From the NCBI RefSeq assembly GCF_000146165.2, contig NC_004347.2, positions 2,542,001 to 2,606,000 on the forward strand: DNA of 64,000 nucleotides. Reading direction: 5' to 3'. The stretch is from Shewanella oneidensis MR-1 (GTDB lineage: Bacteria > Pseudomonadota > Gammaproteobacteria > Enterobacterales > Shewanellaceae). Numbering within the stretch: position 1 is the first letter of the stretch; each line of letters starts with the position of its first letter. The position numbers were made by a program, and so were the translations under genes. This document shows, piece after piece, positions 21,989-32,107 of this stretch. Under the pieces are notes generated by a model. It was not told the origin of the DNA, made no database searches, and was given only the letters and a program-made list of their open reading frames with translations.

Positions 21989-22744
21989 TTAGCCGCCGTC
22001 ATTCAGTTGCTGCAAAATCTGTTGATAAGCCGCCAAAATCAGCAACTTGTTGGGTAATCGACTCTTTGGAATACGCTGATAGTGGCCAATCGTCTGCATT
22101 AGATAACGCTTAGCCTGCCGCTTTTTATCCTCGTTTAGTCCCTGCCACATAATGGAACCAGTGCAACTCAACTGTATGTCGTCTTCCTTTTTCGATGAAG
22201 ACCCTTTCGCGTGCCTTAGATGCAGTATTTCGTAAAAGCGCTGATTTTCTTCGAGTAACAATTCACTCTTAAGAACTAACCCCAATTCGACCAGTGAACT
22301 GCGCACATAATAATTATGATGCACGGGACACAAAATAAACTCGAGTCGACGATGACTATGGCGCGCCAAAATGCTGCGCACCAGTTCAACCAATAACTCC
22401 CCACCGACGCCTGCAATAATAACCAAGTGGTTAGCTTGTATGTTACTGGATTCAAGTGGTAATGCTGCTGCATCTTGGCAATGCACTTGCCACTGGCTCT
22501 GGCAGATGCTAGCACCAAGCGTCGCCGGAGCACTTCCCCCATGCTGTGGAAAAAACCTTTGTAATTCAATAGAAAGTTGCTGCATTAAGGGCATCACGCA
22601 ATCAACAAAATGCACCTTTTTCGCGGCGTTTCTCTGCAGTAATAACATGCCGAGTAGACCATGATCGCAGCAACAATCCCAAATATGATCGTAATGACCA
22701 TGGATCATGCGATCTATCTGTTGTAAACGTTGGCTAATTTTCAC
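21989..22744 (-). CDS. TrmK-like tRNA (adenine-N1) methyltransferase
   Basis: A 251-residue Rossmann methyltransferase of the COG2384 type, whose characterised member TrmK makes m1A22 in tRNA. The N-terminal SQRLQQIDRMIHG and the SAM-binding HIWDCCCDHGLLGMLLLQR correspond to the family's LxxI...VADIGSDHAYLP region, and VIIAGVGGELLVELVRS is the GMGG motif. The C-terminal helical part carries NPLxxN-like residues (RLPNKLLILAAYQQ). Start codon GTG, with AGGT upstream. The tRNA target in gammaproteobacteria is less sure than in Bacillus. Confidence 0.8.
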   Translation of the reverse strand: MKISQRLQQIDRMIHGHYDHIWDCCCDHGLLGMLLLQRNAAKKVHFVDCVMPLMQQLSIELQRFFPQHGGSAPATLGASICQSQWQVHCQDAAALPLESSNIQANHLVIIAGVGGELLVELVRSILARHSHRRLEFILCPVHHNYYVRSSLVELGLVLKSELLLEENQRFYEILHLRHAKGSSSKKEDDIQLSCTGSIMWQGLNEDKKRQAKRYLMQTIGHYQRIPKSRLPNKLLILAAYQQILQQLNDGG

Positions 22745-22886
22745 GATTTGACCTAACTACTGCGGCTTTTAACACGCTAGATTGCGCTGTTAATCATAAT
22801 GACGGCGCGCATTTTACCCGAGTCAAAAGTAAACCACACCTTTTGTTGATGCCCCGGCCGCACTCCACACCTACTCAGAACAAGTG

Positions 22887-22901
22887 GAATACGTATGCAA
22901 G
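22887..22901. promoter_or_regulatory. Shared LacI-type operator candidate before the GH97 gene
   Basis: GAATACGTATGCAAG, with the palindromic core ATACGTAT and central CG typical of LacI-family operators. It lies 72 bases before the alpha-glucosidase start. A copy matching 14 of 15 bases stands before the sugar transporter at 31866. Confidence 0.55.
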
Positions 22902-22973
22902 CCGTTGCGGTTAAAAAGCCATCGCCACTAGTATGCAGTGAGTTACATTCATTATAAAAACAAGGATCAAGGA

Positions 22974-25073
22974 ATGTTCATCAAGGCCAACGCTATTCAG
23001 TTAACTACGCTTCAGTCGAATTTACGCTCACAACGACGATTAAGCCCTATGTGTATTGCCCTTACCGTCAGCAGCTTTTTTAGTGCTAACCTTGTGGCTC
23101 AAACTGTTACCCTCAGCTCACCTAATCAACACATTCAAATCAGCTTGAGTGACGATACTGGCCGGGCCGAATATAAAATCGACTTTCACGGTAAGACAAT
23201 CATAGAACCAAGTCGCTTGGGGTTAGTTTTTCAATCAATTGGCGAACTAGGACAAGGATTACGAATTAAAAGCAGCCATATAACCAGTACTGATGATAAA
23301 TGGCAACAACCTTGGGGTGAGCAAGAGTGGATAAAGGATCAACACAATCAACTGAGCGTGGTATTAACCGACGGTAAAATAGACTTAAATCTCGAGTTTA
23401 ATGCCTTTGATGATGGTATTGGTTTTCGCTATCACTTAGCCGAGCAAGCCGCTCTGCCAGTCGATACACCATTATCAATCACAGATGAGTTGACCGAATT
23501 TAATATTGGCCAAAGCAATAAAGCCACCGCGTGGTGGATCCCCTCTCGTGGATGGAACCGCTATGAATATCTCTATCGCACTAGCGCACTCAATCAAGTC
23601 GATAGAGCCCATACGCCCTTCACTTTTAGATTGGCCGATGGTACCCATTTGAGCATTCACGAGGCCGCTTTAGTCAACTTTGCCTCAATGACACTCGATC
23701 AACAGCGTGATGGCAAATTAAAAGCCGATCTCACCCCTTGGTCAGATGGCATTCGCGTTAAAACCCAAGCGGGCTTTTACACCCCTTGGCGCACGATTCA
23801 AATCGCCGACAAGGCCACAGGACTGCTTAACTCCCACCTTATTCTTAATTTGAATGAGCCGAATAAACTGGGGGATGTCTCTTGGATCAAACCCGGCAAA
23901 TACGTCGGCATTTGGTGGGGCATGCACCTCAATAAAAACACTTGGGGCTCGGGCCCTAAACACGGTGCAACCACAAGCGAAACAAAGCGTTATATGGATT
24001 TTGCTGCCAAATACCATTTTGATGGTGTATTGGTCGAAGGTTGGAACCAAGGCTGGGATGGCGACTGGTTCCATAATGGCGATCAATTTAGCTTTACCAA
24101 AGCCTATGATGATTTCGATTTGCCGGCCATTACCGCCTACGGCGCAAAAAAAGGCGTCCGTTTAATTGGTCATCATGAGACAGCAGGCTCTGTGACCCAT
24201 TACCGCAAACAAATGGCTGATGCCTTTATCCTCTATGAAAAACATGGCGTCACCCAAGTCAAAACGGGTTATGTCGCCGATGGCGGCCAAATCAAACGGT
24301 TCGATGAAAACGGCATCATGCGCCATGAATGGCATGACGGTCAGTTTATGGTGGGTGAATACCTATACAACGTCACTGAAGCCGCAAAGCACCATATCAG
24401 CATTAATACCCACGAGCCGATTAAAGATACCGGTCTGCGCCGCACTTACCCGAACTGGATCTCCCGCGAAGGTGCCCGCGGCCAAGAGTACAATGCTTGG
24501 GGCAGTCCACCAAACAGCCCTGAACATACTGCTATGCTGCCCTTTACCCGTATGCTCGCGGGCCCAATGGACTTTACTCCCGGGATTTTTGACTTAGCGC
24601 CCAAGGGGTTGGATGCAGAGAATCGCGTGCAAACGACCTTGATGAAACAGCTTGCCCTGTATGTGGTGCTCTATAGCCCAATCCAGATGGCGGCCGACTT
24701 ACCACGTAACTACCAAAAACACTTGGATGCCTTCCAGTTTATCCGCGATGTGCCAACAGACTGGTATCAAAGTATCGCCTTAGCCGGGGAAGTGGGTGAC
24801 TATGTGGTGTTTGCCCGCCAAGCTAAGGACCAAAAGGATTGGTATTTAGGAGCCCTAACAGATGAAACCGCACGTAAGGTCACGGTCAAACTAGATTTTC
24901 TCGATCCTCACAAACGCTACCAAGCGCAGATTTATCGCGATGGCGCAAAAGCAGATTGGAAAACCAATCCCTATGATTATGTGATTGAAACTAAAGAAGT
25001 GAGTGCTAAAGATAGCCTGAACCTCGCTCTCGCCAGCAGTAGCGGCACGGCAATACGCTTTAAAGTACTTTAA
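22974..25073 (+). CDS. GH97 alpha-glucosidase (SusB-like)
   Basis: A secreted or periplasmic glycoside hydrolase that releases glucose from maltose and maltodextrins. 699 residues from ATG 22974 (AAGGA upstream; a GTG at 22938 is less likely). The N-terminus carries a signal region with SSFFSANLVAQ near residues 33-43. The N-terminal beta-sandwich ends near residue 270. The TIM barrel shows KYVGIWWGMHLN, FDGVLVEGWNQGWDGDW, SINTHEPIKDTG and REGARGQEYNAWG, and a C-terminal sheet follows. The Glu residues in NTHEP and REGARGQE match the inverting alpha-glucosidase subgroup typified by SusB rather than the retaining alpha-galactosidase subgroup. It is probably controlled with the MFS and GH15 genes through the shared operator motif. 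Confidence 0.92.
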   Translation: MFIKANAIQLTTLQSNLRSQRRLSPMCIALTVSSFFSANLVAQTVTLSSPNQHIQISLSDDTGRAEYKIDFHGKTIIEPSRLGLVFQSIGELGQGLRIKSSHITSTDDKWQQPWGEQEWIKDQHNQLSVVLTDGKIDLNLEFNAFDDGIGFRYHLAEQAALPVDTPLSITDELTEFNIGQSNKATAWWIPSRGWNRYEYLYRTSALNQVDRAHTPFTFRLADGTHLSIHEAALVNFASMTLDQQRDGKLKADLTPWSDGIRVKTQAGFYTPWRTIQIADKATGLLNSHLILNLNEPNKLGDVSWIKPGKYVGIWWGMHLNKNTWGSGPKHGATTSETKRYMDFAAKYHFDGVLVEGWNQGWDGDWFHNGDQFSFTKAYDDFDLPAITAYGAKKGVRLIGHHETAGSVTHYRKQMADAFILYEKHGVTQVKTGYVADGGQIKRFDENGIMRHEWHDGQFMVGEYLYNVTEAAKHHISINTHEPIKDTGLRRTYPNWISREGARGQEYNAWGSPPNSPEHTAMLPFTRMLAGPMDFTPGIFDLAPKGLDAENRVQTTLMKQLALYVVLYSPIQMAADLPRNYQKHLDAFQFIRDVPTDWYQSIALAGEVGDYVVFARQAKDQKDWYLGALTDETARKVTVKLDFLDPHKRYQAQIYRDGAKADWKTNPYDYVIETKEVSAKDSLNLALASSSGTAIRFKVL

Positions 25074-25121
25074 GTTAAGTTTGCTTGTTTGCTCTGCAAG
25101 TGATGGCAAAATATCGAAAAC

Positions 25122-25152
25122 AACCAAGGAGTTCTCTCCTTGGTTATTTTTT
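25122..25152 (+). terminator. Rho-independent terminator after GH97
   Basis: A perfect 10-base stem, AACCAAGGAG/CTCCTTGGTT (25122-25145), TTCT loop, then ATTTTTT. It lies between convergent genes, and TTGTTTTC on the other strand may let it act in both directions. Confidence 0.85.
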
Positions 25153-25240
25153 ACGCCAAAGAAGCCTTATGTCCTTTCGTGCCAATTGACATCAACTCTA
25201 GAGCAACTTATCTAAGCGCCCTATTCCGCTGATAATGCTG

Positions 25241-26248
25241 TTAGTTTAAGGTCAAGGCAACAATCTTAAGTGGATGATTATCATCAAAAGAAGGGAAATC
25301 TTCATGGGGATCAAGCCAAGTGTATTCAGTCACACTCCGGCCTTGTTTTTCAACGCAGCGTACTAGGCTATCAAACCAATCTCGACGGTCCACTTTAGCC
25401 ACATTATTACAACACACTATAGTGCCACCCGTTTTAGTTGATAATAACGCGGGTTTAAATAACCCTTGATAATCATTGACTAAATCGACAATACCGAAGG
25501 CGCTCTTGGCATAACGTGGCGGATCAAGAAATACCAGATCAAATTGGGTTTGCGCCAATTTAGGGTAACTGGGTAATTTGTGATTGCGGCGCCCTCCCAC
25601 ACTCAAACCTGCTAATTGGCGCAGGGCCGGAAACGCATCACTCTGTACAAACTCACACACCTCAGACACTTGGTTTAATTCGGCATTGGTTCGCCCTGCA
25701 GCGAGTGCAAAAGAAGAAAAGTCGACATTCACAACCCGTTCGGCGCCGCCCATGGCCGCTGCGGTGCCAATGCCACAGGTGTAAGAAAATAAATTCAGTA
25801 CGGTTTTATCTTGACTGTGTGCCCGCACATATTCGCGGCCAATACGCATATCAAGGAATAACAAAGGATCTTGTCCTTCATGGCGCAGCTTAGTGGTGAA
25901 TTTAATCCCATTTTCCTGCATGACCAACTCGGCACAGGCAATATCATCCAATTCAGGGCTTAATGCATTTAGCACGCGGGAATGACCAGCGGAGCGATCG
26001 TTATACACCACAGGCAAATCCATCTCTTGAGTTAGCACCGCCACTATTTCGGCTAACTCCTCAACGGTCAAGGTTTGATGAAAACTCTGCACCAACCAAG
26101 TATCGCCATAACGGTCGACATTCAAACCACTGATGCCTTCGACAGTGCCATGGAACACCCGAAAACAATCGGTATGATCTTGTTCTGCTTGTAGGAAAAA
26201 ACCATGGCGCTTTGCCAAAGCCGTCGATAACAGCGTTTGAATAGACAT
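25241..26248 (-). CDS. Class I SAM-dependent methyltransferase, RlmI-like (COG1092)
   Basis: Probably a 23S rRNA cytosine methyltransferase relative. 335 residues from ATG 26248 (MSIQTLLSTALAKRHG). The frame runs upstream to 26383, but that part is low-quality coding. The central domain (GISGLNVDRYGDTWLVQSF) is the EEHEE-like fold, followed by the Rossmann fold with VLNLFSYTCGIGTAAAMGGA (motif I) and DLVFLDPPRYAKS (motif IV, DPP). The N-terminal PUA domain of E. coli RlmI is absent, as in many short members. The exact base modified cannot be read from sequence. Confidence 0.82.
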   Translation of the reverse strand: MSIQTLLSTALAKRHGFFLQAEQDHTDCFRVFHGTVEGISGLNVDRYGDTWLVQSFHQTLTVEELAEIVAVLTQEMDLPVVYNDRSAGHSRVLNALSPELDDIACAELVMQENGIKFTTKLRHEGQDPLLFLDMRIGREYVRAHSQDKTVLNLFSYTCGIGTAAAMGGAERVVNVDFSSFALAAGRTNAELNQVSEVCEFVQSDAFPALRQLAGLSVGGRRNHKLPSYPKLAQTQFDLVFLDPPRYAKSAFGIVDLVNDYQGLFKPALLSTKTGGTIVCCNNVAKVDRRDWFDSLVRCVEKQGRSVTEYTWLDPHEDFPSFDDNHPLKIVALTLN

Positions 26249-26397
26249 AAAAGTGGGACTCGAACAGCGGAAACCTGCGTAAGGTCTCAAGAGGAAAACG
26301 GCATGATAGCAAACTGAGTGGCAAAATATCGGATAAATTCCCGCAAACATCCAATATCTGACCTTGCATGTGATAGGCACCACGGTTTGAGTGACTC

Positions 26398-26475
26398 CCT
26401 AGGGCGTGTTCTAACTCAGTTAACGATGTTATTTAAGCCTCTTCTTGTCACGCAAGGGATTCAAGTCGACAACGC
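26398..26475. repeat. Possible palindromic relict element
   Basis: The stretch begins TAGGGCGTGTTCTAAC and ends with the complement of TAGGGCGTTGTCGACTTG. Both termini resemble the AGGGCGTGTTGACG ends of the repeat family found at 30914 and 58737, so this may be a related miniature element. Only about 8 bases of the terminal repeat are exact. Confidence 0.35.
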
Positions 26476-26495
26476 CCTAACCAGCAAAAGATCTA

Positions 26496-27452
<957 letters not shown>

Positions 27453-27542
27453 TTAAACAAAGCACAATTTTTAACAACGCTCTTTTTAACATTAGGCACC
27501 AAGAGAGCACTTAGCGCCTAAGCTAGGTCATTATTTTTTACG

Positions 27543-28631
27543 CTATGCCTGATAGGCAGGATAATCGATATAACCTGCTTCACCGCCGCCATACAAGGTA
27601 AGCCTAGCATCAGCATCAAACTCGGTTAATGGCCAGTCATGGGTAAAGCGCGCGACTAAATCCGGATTCGTCACAAAGGGCGTGCCAAATGCCACAAAGT
27701 CTGCGTAGTGTTGGTCGAGTAAACGCTGAGCAGATTGCTTGGTTAATTTCCCCGCCACCATTATGGGGTGTTGATACACACGGCGCACTTGCTGACGAAA
27801 TGCGTCAGAGACTTCCACATAGCGCGAGATGTTTTCAGAAAAATGCACATAGGCAAGATTCATCGGTTGCAGCTTTTGTAACAAGGCAAGGGTTAATTGG
27901 ATGATTTCAGGGTTATCACCGGTAAACCCCTCGCCAATATGGGGAGAGATACGCACAGCGACTTTCCCTGATCCAATGGTCTGTGTAAGGGCTTGCAAAG
28001 TGTCGACTAAAAAACGCAGCCGATTTTCTTGGCTGCCACCGTAGCGATCTTGCCGTTGATTGCTTTCTAAGCGCAAAAAAGTATCAAATAAATAGCCATG
28101 GGCCGCATGCACTTCAACCCCATCAAAACCGGCTAACATCGCGTTTTGTGCTGCTTGGACAAAATCGCTGATGGTCGCTTGGATGTCTTGCTCGCTCATC
28201 GCCTTTGGCTGCTGCGTTTCAATCATGCCAAAGCCACCTTCAGGCAATGGGCCGAATACTTGGTCTGGAATTTTGATCGCTGATGGCGCAAGAGGCTCAG
28301 CGCCAGACACGCTCGAATGACTACGACGACCGACATGCCAGAGTTGGATAAAGATTTTCCCACCTTCTTGGTGCACCGCTTCAGTGACCTTTTTCCAGCC
28401 TTCAATCTGCGCTGGAGTATAAATGCCTGGCGTCATTGAATAGCCCCGCGCCACCGCAGATACAGGCGCGCCTTCGGTAATAATCAATCCTGCACTGGCT
28501 CGCTGGCGATAATAGTTAGCCATCATCTCGTTCGGCACATCCCCCGGGTGGGTGCTACGTGAGCGAGTCATTGGGGCCATCACGATACGGTTTTTGGTCT
28601 CTAATGCATGACCTTTGAATGCCTTGAACAT
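27543..28631 (-). CDS. Old Yellow Enzyme family ene-reductase (HxxH type)
   Basis: An FMN-dependent NADPH ene-reductase that reduces activated C=C bonds or nitro groups. 362 residues, a complete TIM barrel. KNRIVMAPMTRSRS is the FMN-binding first strand. The substrate-binding pair is His-His in EVHAAHGYLFD, with the conserved tyrosine two residues on. RLRFLVDT and the C-terminal FVTNPDLVARF and GGGEAGYIDYP are typical. A strong GGAGG lies before the ATG, eight bases after the neighbouring OYE stop, so the two are co-transcribed. It resembles one of the S. oneidensis SYE enzymes. Confidence 0.93.
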   Translation of the reverse strand: MFKAFKGHALETKNRIVMAPMTRSRSTHPGDVPNEMMANYYRQRASAGLIITEGAPVSAVARGYSMTPGIYTPAQIEGWKKVTEAVHQEGGKIFIQLWHVGRRSHSSVSGAEPLAPSAIKIPDQVFGPLPEGGFGMIETQQPKAMSEQDIQATISDFVQAAQNAMLAGFDGVEVHAAHGYLFDTFLRLESNQRQDRYGGSQENRLRFLVDTLQALTQTIGSGKVAVRISPHIGEGFTGDNPEIIQLTLALLQKLQPMNLAYVHFSENISRYVEVSDAFRQQVRRVYQHPIMVAGKLTKQSAQRLLDQHYADFVAFGTPFVTNPDLVARFTHDWPLTEFDADARLTLYGGGEAGYIDYPAYQA

Positions 28632-28639
28632 ACTTCCTC

Positions 28640-29737
28640 CTAAGCTTGATAAGTTGGATAGTCAGTTAACCCCTTTTCGCCACCACCAAACAGCGTTGCT
28701 GGCACATGCTCAGCCAAGGGATAGCCGTGTCGTAGCCGCTCGGGTAAATCCGGATTGGCAATAAAAGGTCGTCCAAAACCAATCATATCAGCTAGACCAT
28801 CGTTGATAGCCTGCTCCGCTTTTTCCGCATTATAACGACCCGCGTAAATCAAAACGCCTTGGTACGCCTCTCGTAAGGCACGTTTAAAAGAGACTGGTGT
28901 ATCAGGCGCATCGTCCCAATCCACCTCAGCAATATGCAGATAAACAATGCGATGTTTGTTAAGTAACGCAGCGGCAGCGGTATAGGTCAAAATAGGATCC
29001 GCATCCACAGTGCCATTGAGGGTCGTAAGGGGCGCTAAGCGCACACCCACACGCTCAGCACCGATGGCATCGACCAATGCCGCAACCACTTCGTCTAGAA
29101 AACGTAGGCGATTTTCAAGGCTACCGCCGTACTCATCGCTGCGGTTGTTGGCTTCTGAATCAATAAATTGGTTGATCAAATAGCCATTAGCGGCGTGAAG
29201 TTCAATGCCATCAAAGCCAGCCTCCATGGCATTGAGCGCCGCTTGACGATAATCGGCGATCACTTGCGCAATATCCGCCTTTGTCATGGCCCGAGGCACT
29301 GCCACATCAACAAAACCTGGTTCATCACTGCCGTTGTCGACAAACACTTTTACGTTTTCCGCTTTTAATGTTGATGAAGAAATCGGTTGTTGACCATCGA
29401 TATTGTCAGGATGAGTCACCCGGCCCACATGCCATAACTGAGCGAAAATCGCGCAGCCTTTAGCATGTACGGCTTCAGTGACAATACGCCAGCCCGCGAT
29501 CTGTTCAGGCGTATAAATCCCTGGGGTCCAAGCATAGCCTTTTGCAGTTGGAGAAATCTGTGTGCCTTCAGAGACAATAAGTCCTGCACTCGCGCGCTGA
29601 GCATAATAGATTGCCATCATATGATTGGCCACATCGCCAGGCTGACTGGCTCTTGAGCGAGTCATTGGCGGCATAACGATGCGGTTTTTGAGTGTTAATG
29701 CACCCAAGGTGATCGGTTGAAACAGTGATTGCGTCAT
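28640..29737 (-). CDS. Old Yellow Enzyme family ene-reductase (HxxN type)
   Basis: A second FMN ene-reductase, 365 residues. It shares most of its fold with the downstream paralogue but carries His-Asn in ELHAANGYLINQF, the pair seen in classical Old Yellow Enzyme, whereas the downstream copy has His-His. LKNRIVMPPMTRSRAS and FGRPFIANPDLPERLRHGYP are diagnostic. It is first of the two OYE genes behind the LysR regulator, with 139 bases between. The tandem pair parallels SYE1/SYE2 of S. oneidensis. Likely role: detoxifying electrophilic enones or nitro compounds. Confidence 0.93.
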   Translation of the reverse strand: MTQSLFQPITLGALTLKNRIVMPPMTRSRASQPGDVANHMMAIYYAQRASAGLIVSEGTQISPTAKGYAWTPGIYTPEQIAGWRIVTEAVHAKGCAIFAQLWHVGRVTHPDNIDGQQPISSSTLKAENVKVFVDNGSDEPGFVDVAVPRAMTKADIAQVIADYRQAALNAMEAGFDGIELHAANGYLINQFIDSEANNRSDEYGGSLENRLRFLDEVVAALVDAIGAERVGVRLAPLTTLNGTVDADPILTYTAAAALLNKHRIVYLHIAEVDWDDAPDTPVSFKRALREAYQGVLIYAGRYNAEKAEQAINDGLADMIGFGRPFIANPDLPERLRHGYPLAEHVPATLFGGGEKGLTDYPTYQA

Positions 29738-29876
29738 AATATAACCCTCTCATTTCGTTGCAGGCATACTAGCAAACTCCACAAGAGACATTGAGCGCAA
29801 TAAAGACAAATGATTTTTGTTGTAAATGCAAAAATGCCCACGGACACGTCAGTAGGATGGATATCGTTCTGAAGCC

Positions 29877-30758
29877 CTACAGTGCTAGCTTAGGCTGAAT
29901 AAAATCAATAAAGGCTGAGATACGTTTCGCGACGGTAGAAGATTTATAGTACACCGCATTGATATGCTCTCGGCCGCTATTGCTGATTTTTTCACTCTCC
30001 AATAAGGGGATTAAACGCCCTTCAGCGATATCCTTTTTCACCATAAATCCCGATAGGCAGGCAATACCGTTGCCTGTTAACGCAAGTTGCCTTAACGTTT
30101 CACCGTTACTCGAGGTTAATGTAGGTGTAAGCCGAGTAAATCCTTTCAGTGGCCAATCATTGAGTGTTTTAGGGGTAGAAAATCCCAGCGAATCGTGGTG
30201 AATTAAATCGCTGCTTTTATTGGGAAAACCGCGCCTTGATAGGTAATCTGGTGAGGCCACAATGTAAAGCAAACTTTTCCCAAGCGGCCTAGCATGCAAA
30301 GTCGAATCGGTTAAGTTGCCAATGCGGATCGCGAGATCGGTTTTCTTTTCAAGCAAATCGACAAAACCTTCGTTGGAGGTCAGTTCCAATTCAATATCGG
30401 GATAGGTTTGCTTAAATGGCCGGATAAGCGGCACTAATTGATGAAACACAAAGGGACTGGCGGCATCGACACGTAAACGACCTCTTGGTAGCTCTCCACG
30501 AGTGATGATCTCCTCTTCAGCTTGCTGGATCTGTAATAAGCCAAGCCGGATGGTTTCAACAAATTGGCGGCCTTCCTCGGTTAATTCGAGCCGGCGAGTC
30601 GTGCGATTTAAAATTGAAACACCAACTTGGCTTTCAACCTTGCTCACCGCTCGAGACACGCGAGCAACTTGAATATCTAACAGCTCAGCTGCCGCTGAAA
30701 AACCACCACTGTCGACGACGGCAAGCAGTATTTCTAAATCATCGGACCGAGTTTTCAT
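29877..30758 (-). CDS. LysR-family regulator, probably of the OYE cluster
   Basis: 293 residues from ATG 30758 (MKTRSDDLEILLAVVDSGGF) with GGGAAAG upstream. The frame opens 51 bases earlier, but that part is unlike a LysR N-terminus. The helix-turn-helix is about residues 1-60 and the effector-binding domain about 90-290, CrgA/AaeR-like (RLRVDAASPFVFHQLVPLIR). It lies immediately upstream of and in the same direction as the two Old Yellow Enzyme genes, which makes them the obvious targets. That is inference. Confidence 0.85.
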   Translation of the reverse strand: MKTRSDDLEILLAVVDSGGFSAAAELLDIQVARVSRAVSKVESQVGVSILNRTTRRLELTEEGRQFVETIRLGLLQIQQAEEEIITRGELPRGRLRVDAASPFVFHQLVPLIRPFKQTYPDIELELTSNEGFVDLLEKKTDLAIRIGNLTDSTLHARPLGKSLLYIVASPDYLSRRGFPNKSSDLIHHDSLGFSTPKTLNDWPLKGFTRLTPTLTSSNGETLRQLALTGNGIACLSGFMVKKDIAEGRLIPLLESEKISNSGREHINAVYYKSSTVAKRISAFIDFIQPKLAL

Positions 30759-30913
30759 TTTCTTTCCCGCGCCAACACCCGCAATTATTGCATTTATAGC
30801 AAATATCATCGGCGTAAACAGTTAATTTTTACACATTATAGGTTACGAAGTCATCGCCTTGCCTAAAGCGCGTTGAACTCCCGTTGCATAAACAGAGATT
30901 TAATAGGATTGAT

Positions 30914-31115
30914 ATTAGGGCGTGTTGACGTTTCGAGATTAAATTTTGTTCGTTCTGGCAAGCTCGTGCTCGCGAAACGAGGAATGATGTGTCGTTATTC
31001 TACTCAAATGACGAGCTGCTCTTATGACAGAAAGTAAGAGCACGGGCTTGCCAGACGAACCCTTCAGGCAGCATTTGGCTGCAAAAATAACCCTGAAACG
31101 TCAACACGCCCTAAT
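30914..31115. repeat. MITE-like palindromic element, complete copy
   Basis: About 202 bases with identical terminal inverted repeats of about 21 bases containing AGGGCGTGTTGACGTTTC. A second internal inverted repeat of about 24 bases, GTTCG(T)TCTGGCAAGC.CGTGCTC, pairs with GAGCACGGGCTTGCCAGACG-AAC. It has no coding capacity; a short reading frame that starts inside it and runs past its edge is not a gene. Similarity to the copy at 58533 extends leftwards to about 30858. The rest of the 30759-31324 gap shows nothing else recognisable. Confidence 0.75.
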
Positions 31116-31324
31116 TGCCTCTATGTCAGCCATGCTGTGTTTTCTCGATAGCTTCAAATTGTCGGGCTTAGTGACAACACAGAAAGCGGCAAGCGCTTAT
31201 GATTGTGCTTGCCGATGATATTATCGCTCTTGCAAGGGGTTTAGACTAAACACTTAAATTTTTTAAAAAGGTGTTTATAATCAAGCAATAACAATGCGCA
31301 ATTTGATCCTTTAACAAACGATAG

Positions 31325-31618
31325 CTAAAGCACCTCAATGAGTTGTTCTAATCCCGGGGCGGCTTTGGTTGGTACAAATTCCACCACATCAAACTCAACC
31401 ACGTCTTCAATGTAGAAGGGATCTTGCTGCAAAATAGCCTCGAGTACTGCACGCGACTCCGCCTTGGCGAAGATCACGCCACCCGTGCGTGGCACCTTCC
31501 GGCCGGAGGCAATAAAAACGCCCTTGGCGTAATACGCATCAAGATAAGCAATATGCGCCGCTAAATGCAGCTCAACATCTGCAAGTGGCTTTTTGTAGGT
31601 TAAGCTAATAACAAACAT
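31325..31618 (-). CDS. YciI-like protein
   Basis: A 97-residue protein of the YCII-related family (dimeric alpha-beta barrel fold), function unknown. The family features are the N-terminal MFVISLTYKKPLADVE, the conserved His (HIAYLDAYYAKGVFIASG) and the C-terminal DPFYIEDVVEFDVVEF. It stands alone between repeats and the sugar-transporter promoter region, so context gives no function. Confidence 0.85.
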   Translation of the reverse strand: MFVISLTYKKPLADVELHLAAHIAYLDAYYAKGVFIASGRKVPRTGGVIFAKAESRAVLEAILQQDPFYIEDVVEFDVVEFVPTKAAPGLEQLIEVL

Positions 31619-31865
31619 AGATATCCTTTATATTCAAAAACATAATAAATTTACACAGGTGCTAATTAATGACCACATGAGAGCATCTGCTGACATACTG
31701 TTCCATTATTCTTGCAGTATCAATAGCATAAGCTCAGCAAATGCGTCCATTGCTTACTGCCGCTGACACTTTTACCACTGACTGGATACTCACAACCCCA
31801 CAGGTGTGTAAAATCAGCCGCAATTAGGTTACGCAACCGTTTAACCTGAGTTATCAATTGATGAT

Positions 31866-31880
31866 GAATACGTATGTAAG
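31866..31880. promoter_or_regulatory. Shared LacI-type operator candidate before the MFS-GH15 genes
   Basis: GAATACGTATGTAAG, differing at one base from the motif before the GH97 gene 9 kb away, with the same palindromic ATACGTAT core. It lies about 375 bases before the MFS start and about 29 bases before a TATAAAT box. Confidence 0.55.
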
Positions 31881-32064
31881 TGGTTGTGTGCCAATTAGCG
31901 CTGCGGCTACTATAAATTCGCTAGTTTCACCCTCTGCTTGTGGGGTTGAACGCTGTGAGGTCGTTTCTGGTAGTTGCCTGTGAGGATAGCTGTCAGGCTT
32001 AGGTTCTTTTCTACTCATTAGCTTTTACATCAGCTTCTAGCTTACAGTATGAAAATGAATTTAT

Positions 32065-32107
32065 TGGCGAATATGCTTCTGAGGGAGAGGTATATTCGCC
32101 ATTTTTT
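32065..32107 (+). terminator. Isolated rho-independent terminator upstream of the MFS gene
   Basis: A perfect 10-base stem, TGGCGAATAT (32065-32074) with ATATTCGCCA (32092-32101), followed by TTTTTT (32102-32107). No gene precedes it on the plus strand. It must end either a leader RNA (attenuation of the transporter) or an independent small RNA. Confidence 0.7.

Noticed and set aside
31024..31218. A 64-codon plus-strand frame
   Set aside because: Nearly half of it is made of the MITE-like repeat at 30914-31115 and the remainder resembles no protein.
31864..31983. A 39-codon frame starting beside the sugar operator
   Set aside because: Its first codons are the operator motif itself and no ribosome site precedes it; a leader peptide is possible but unsupported.
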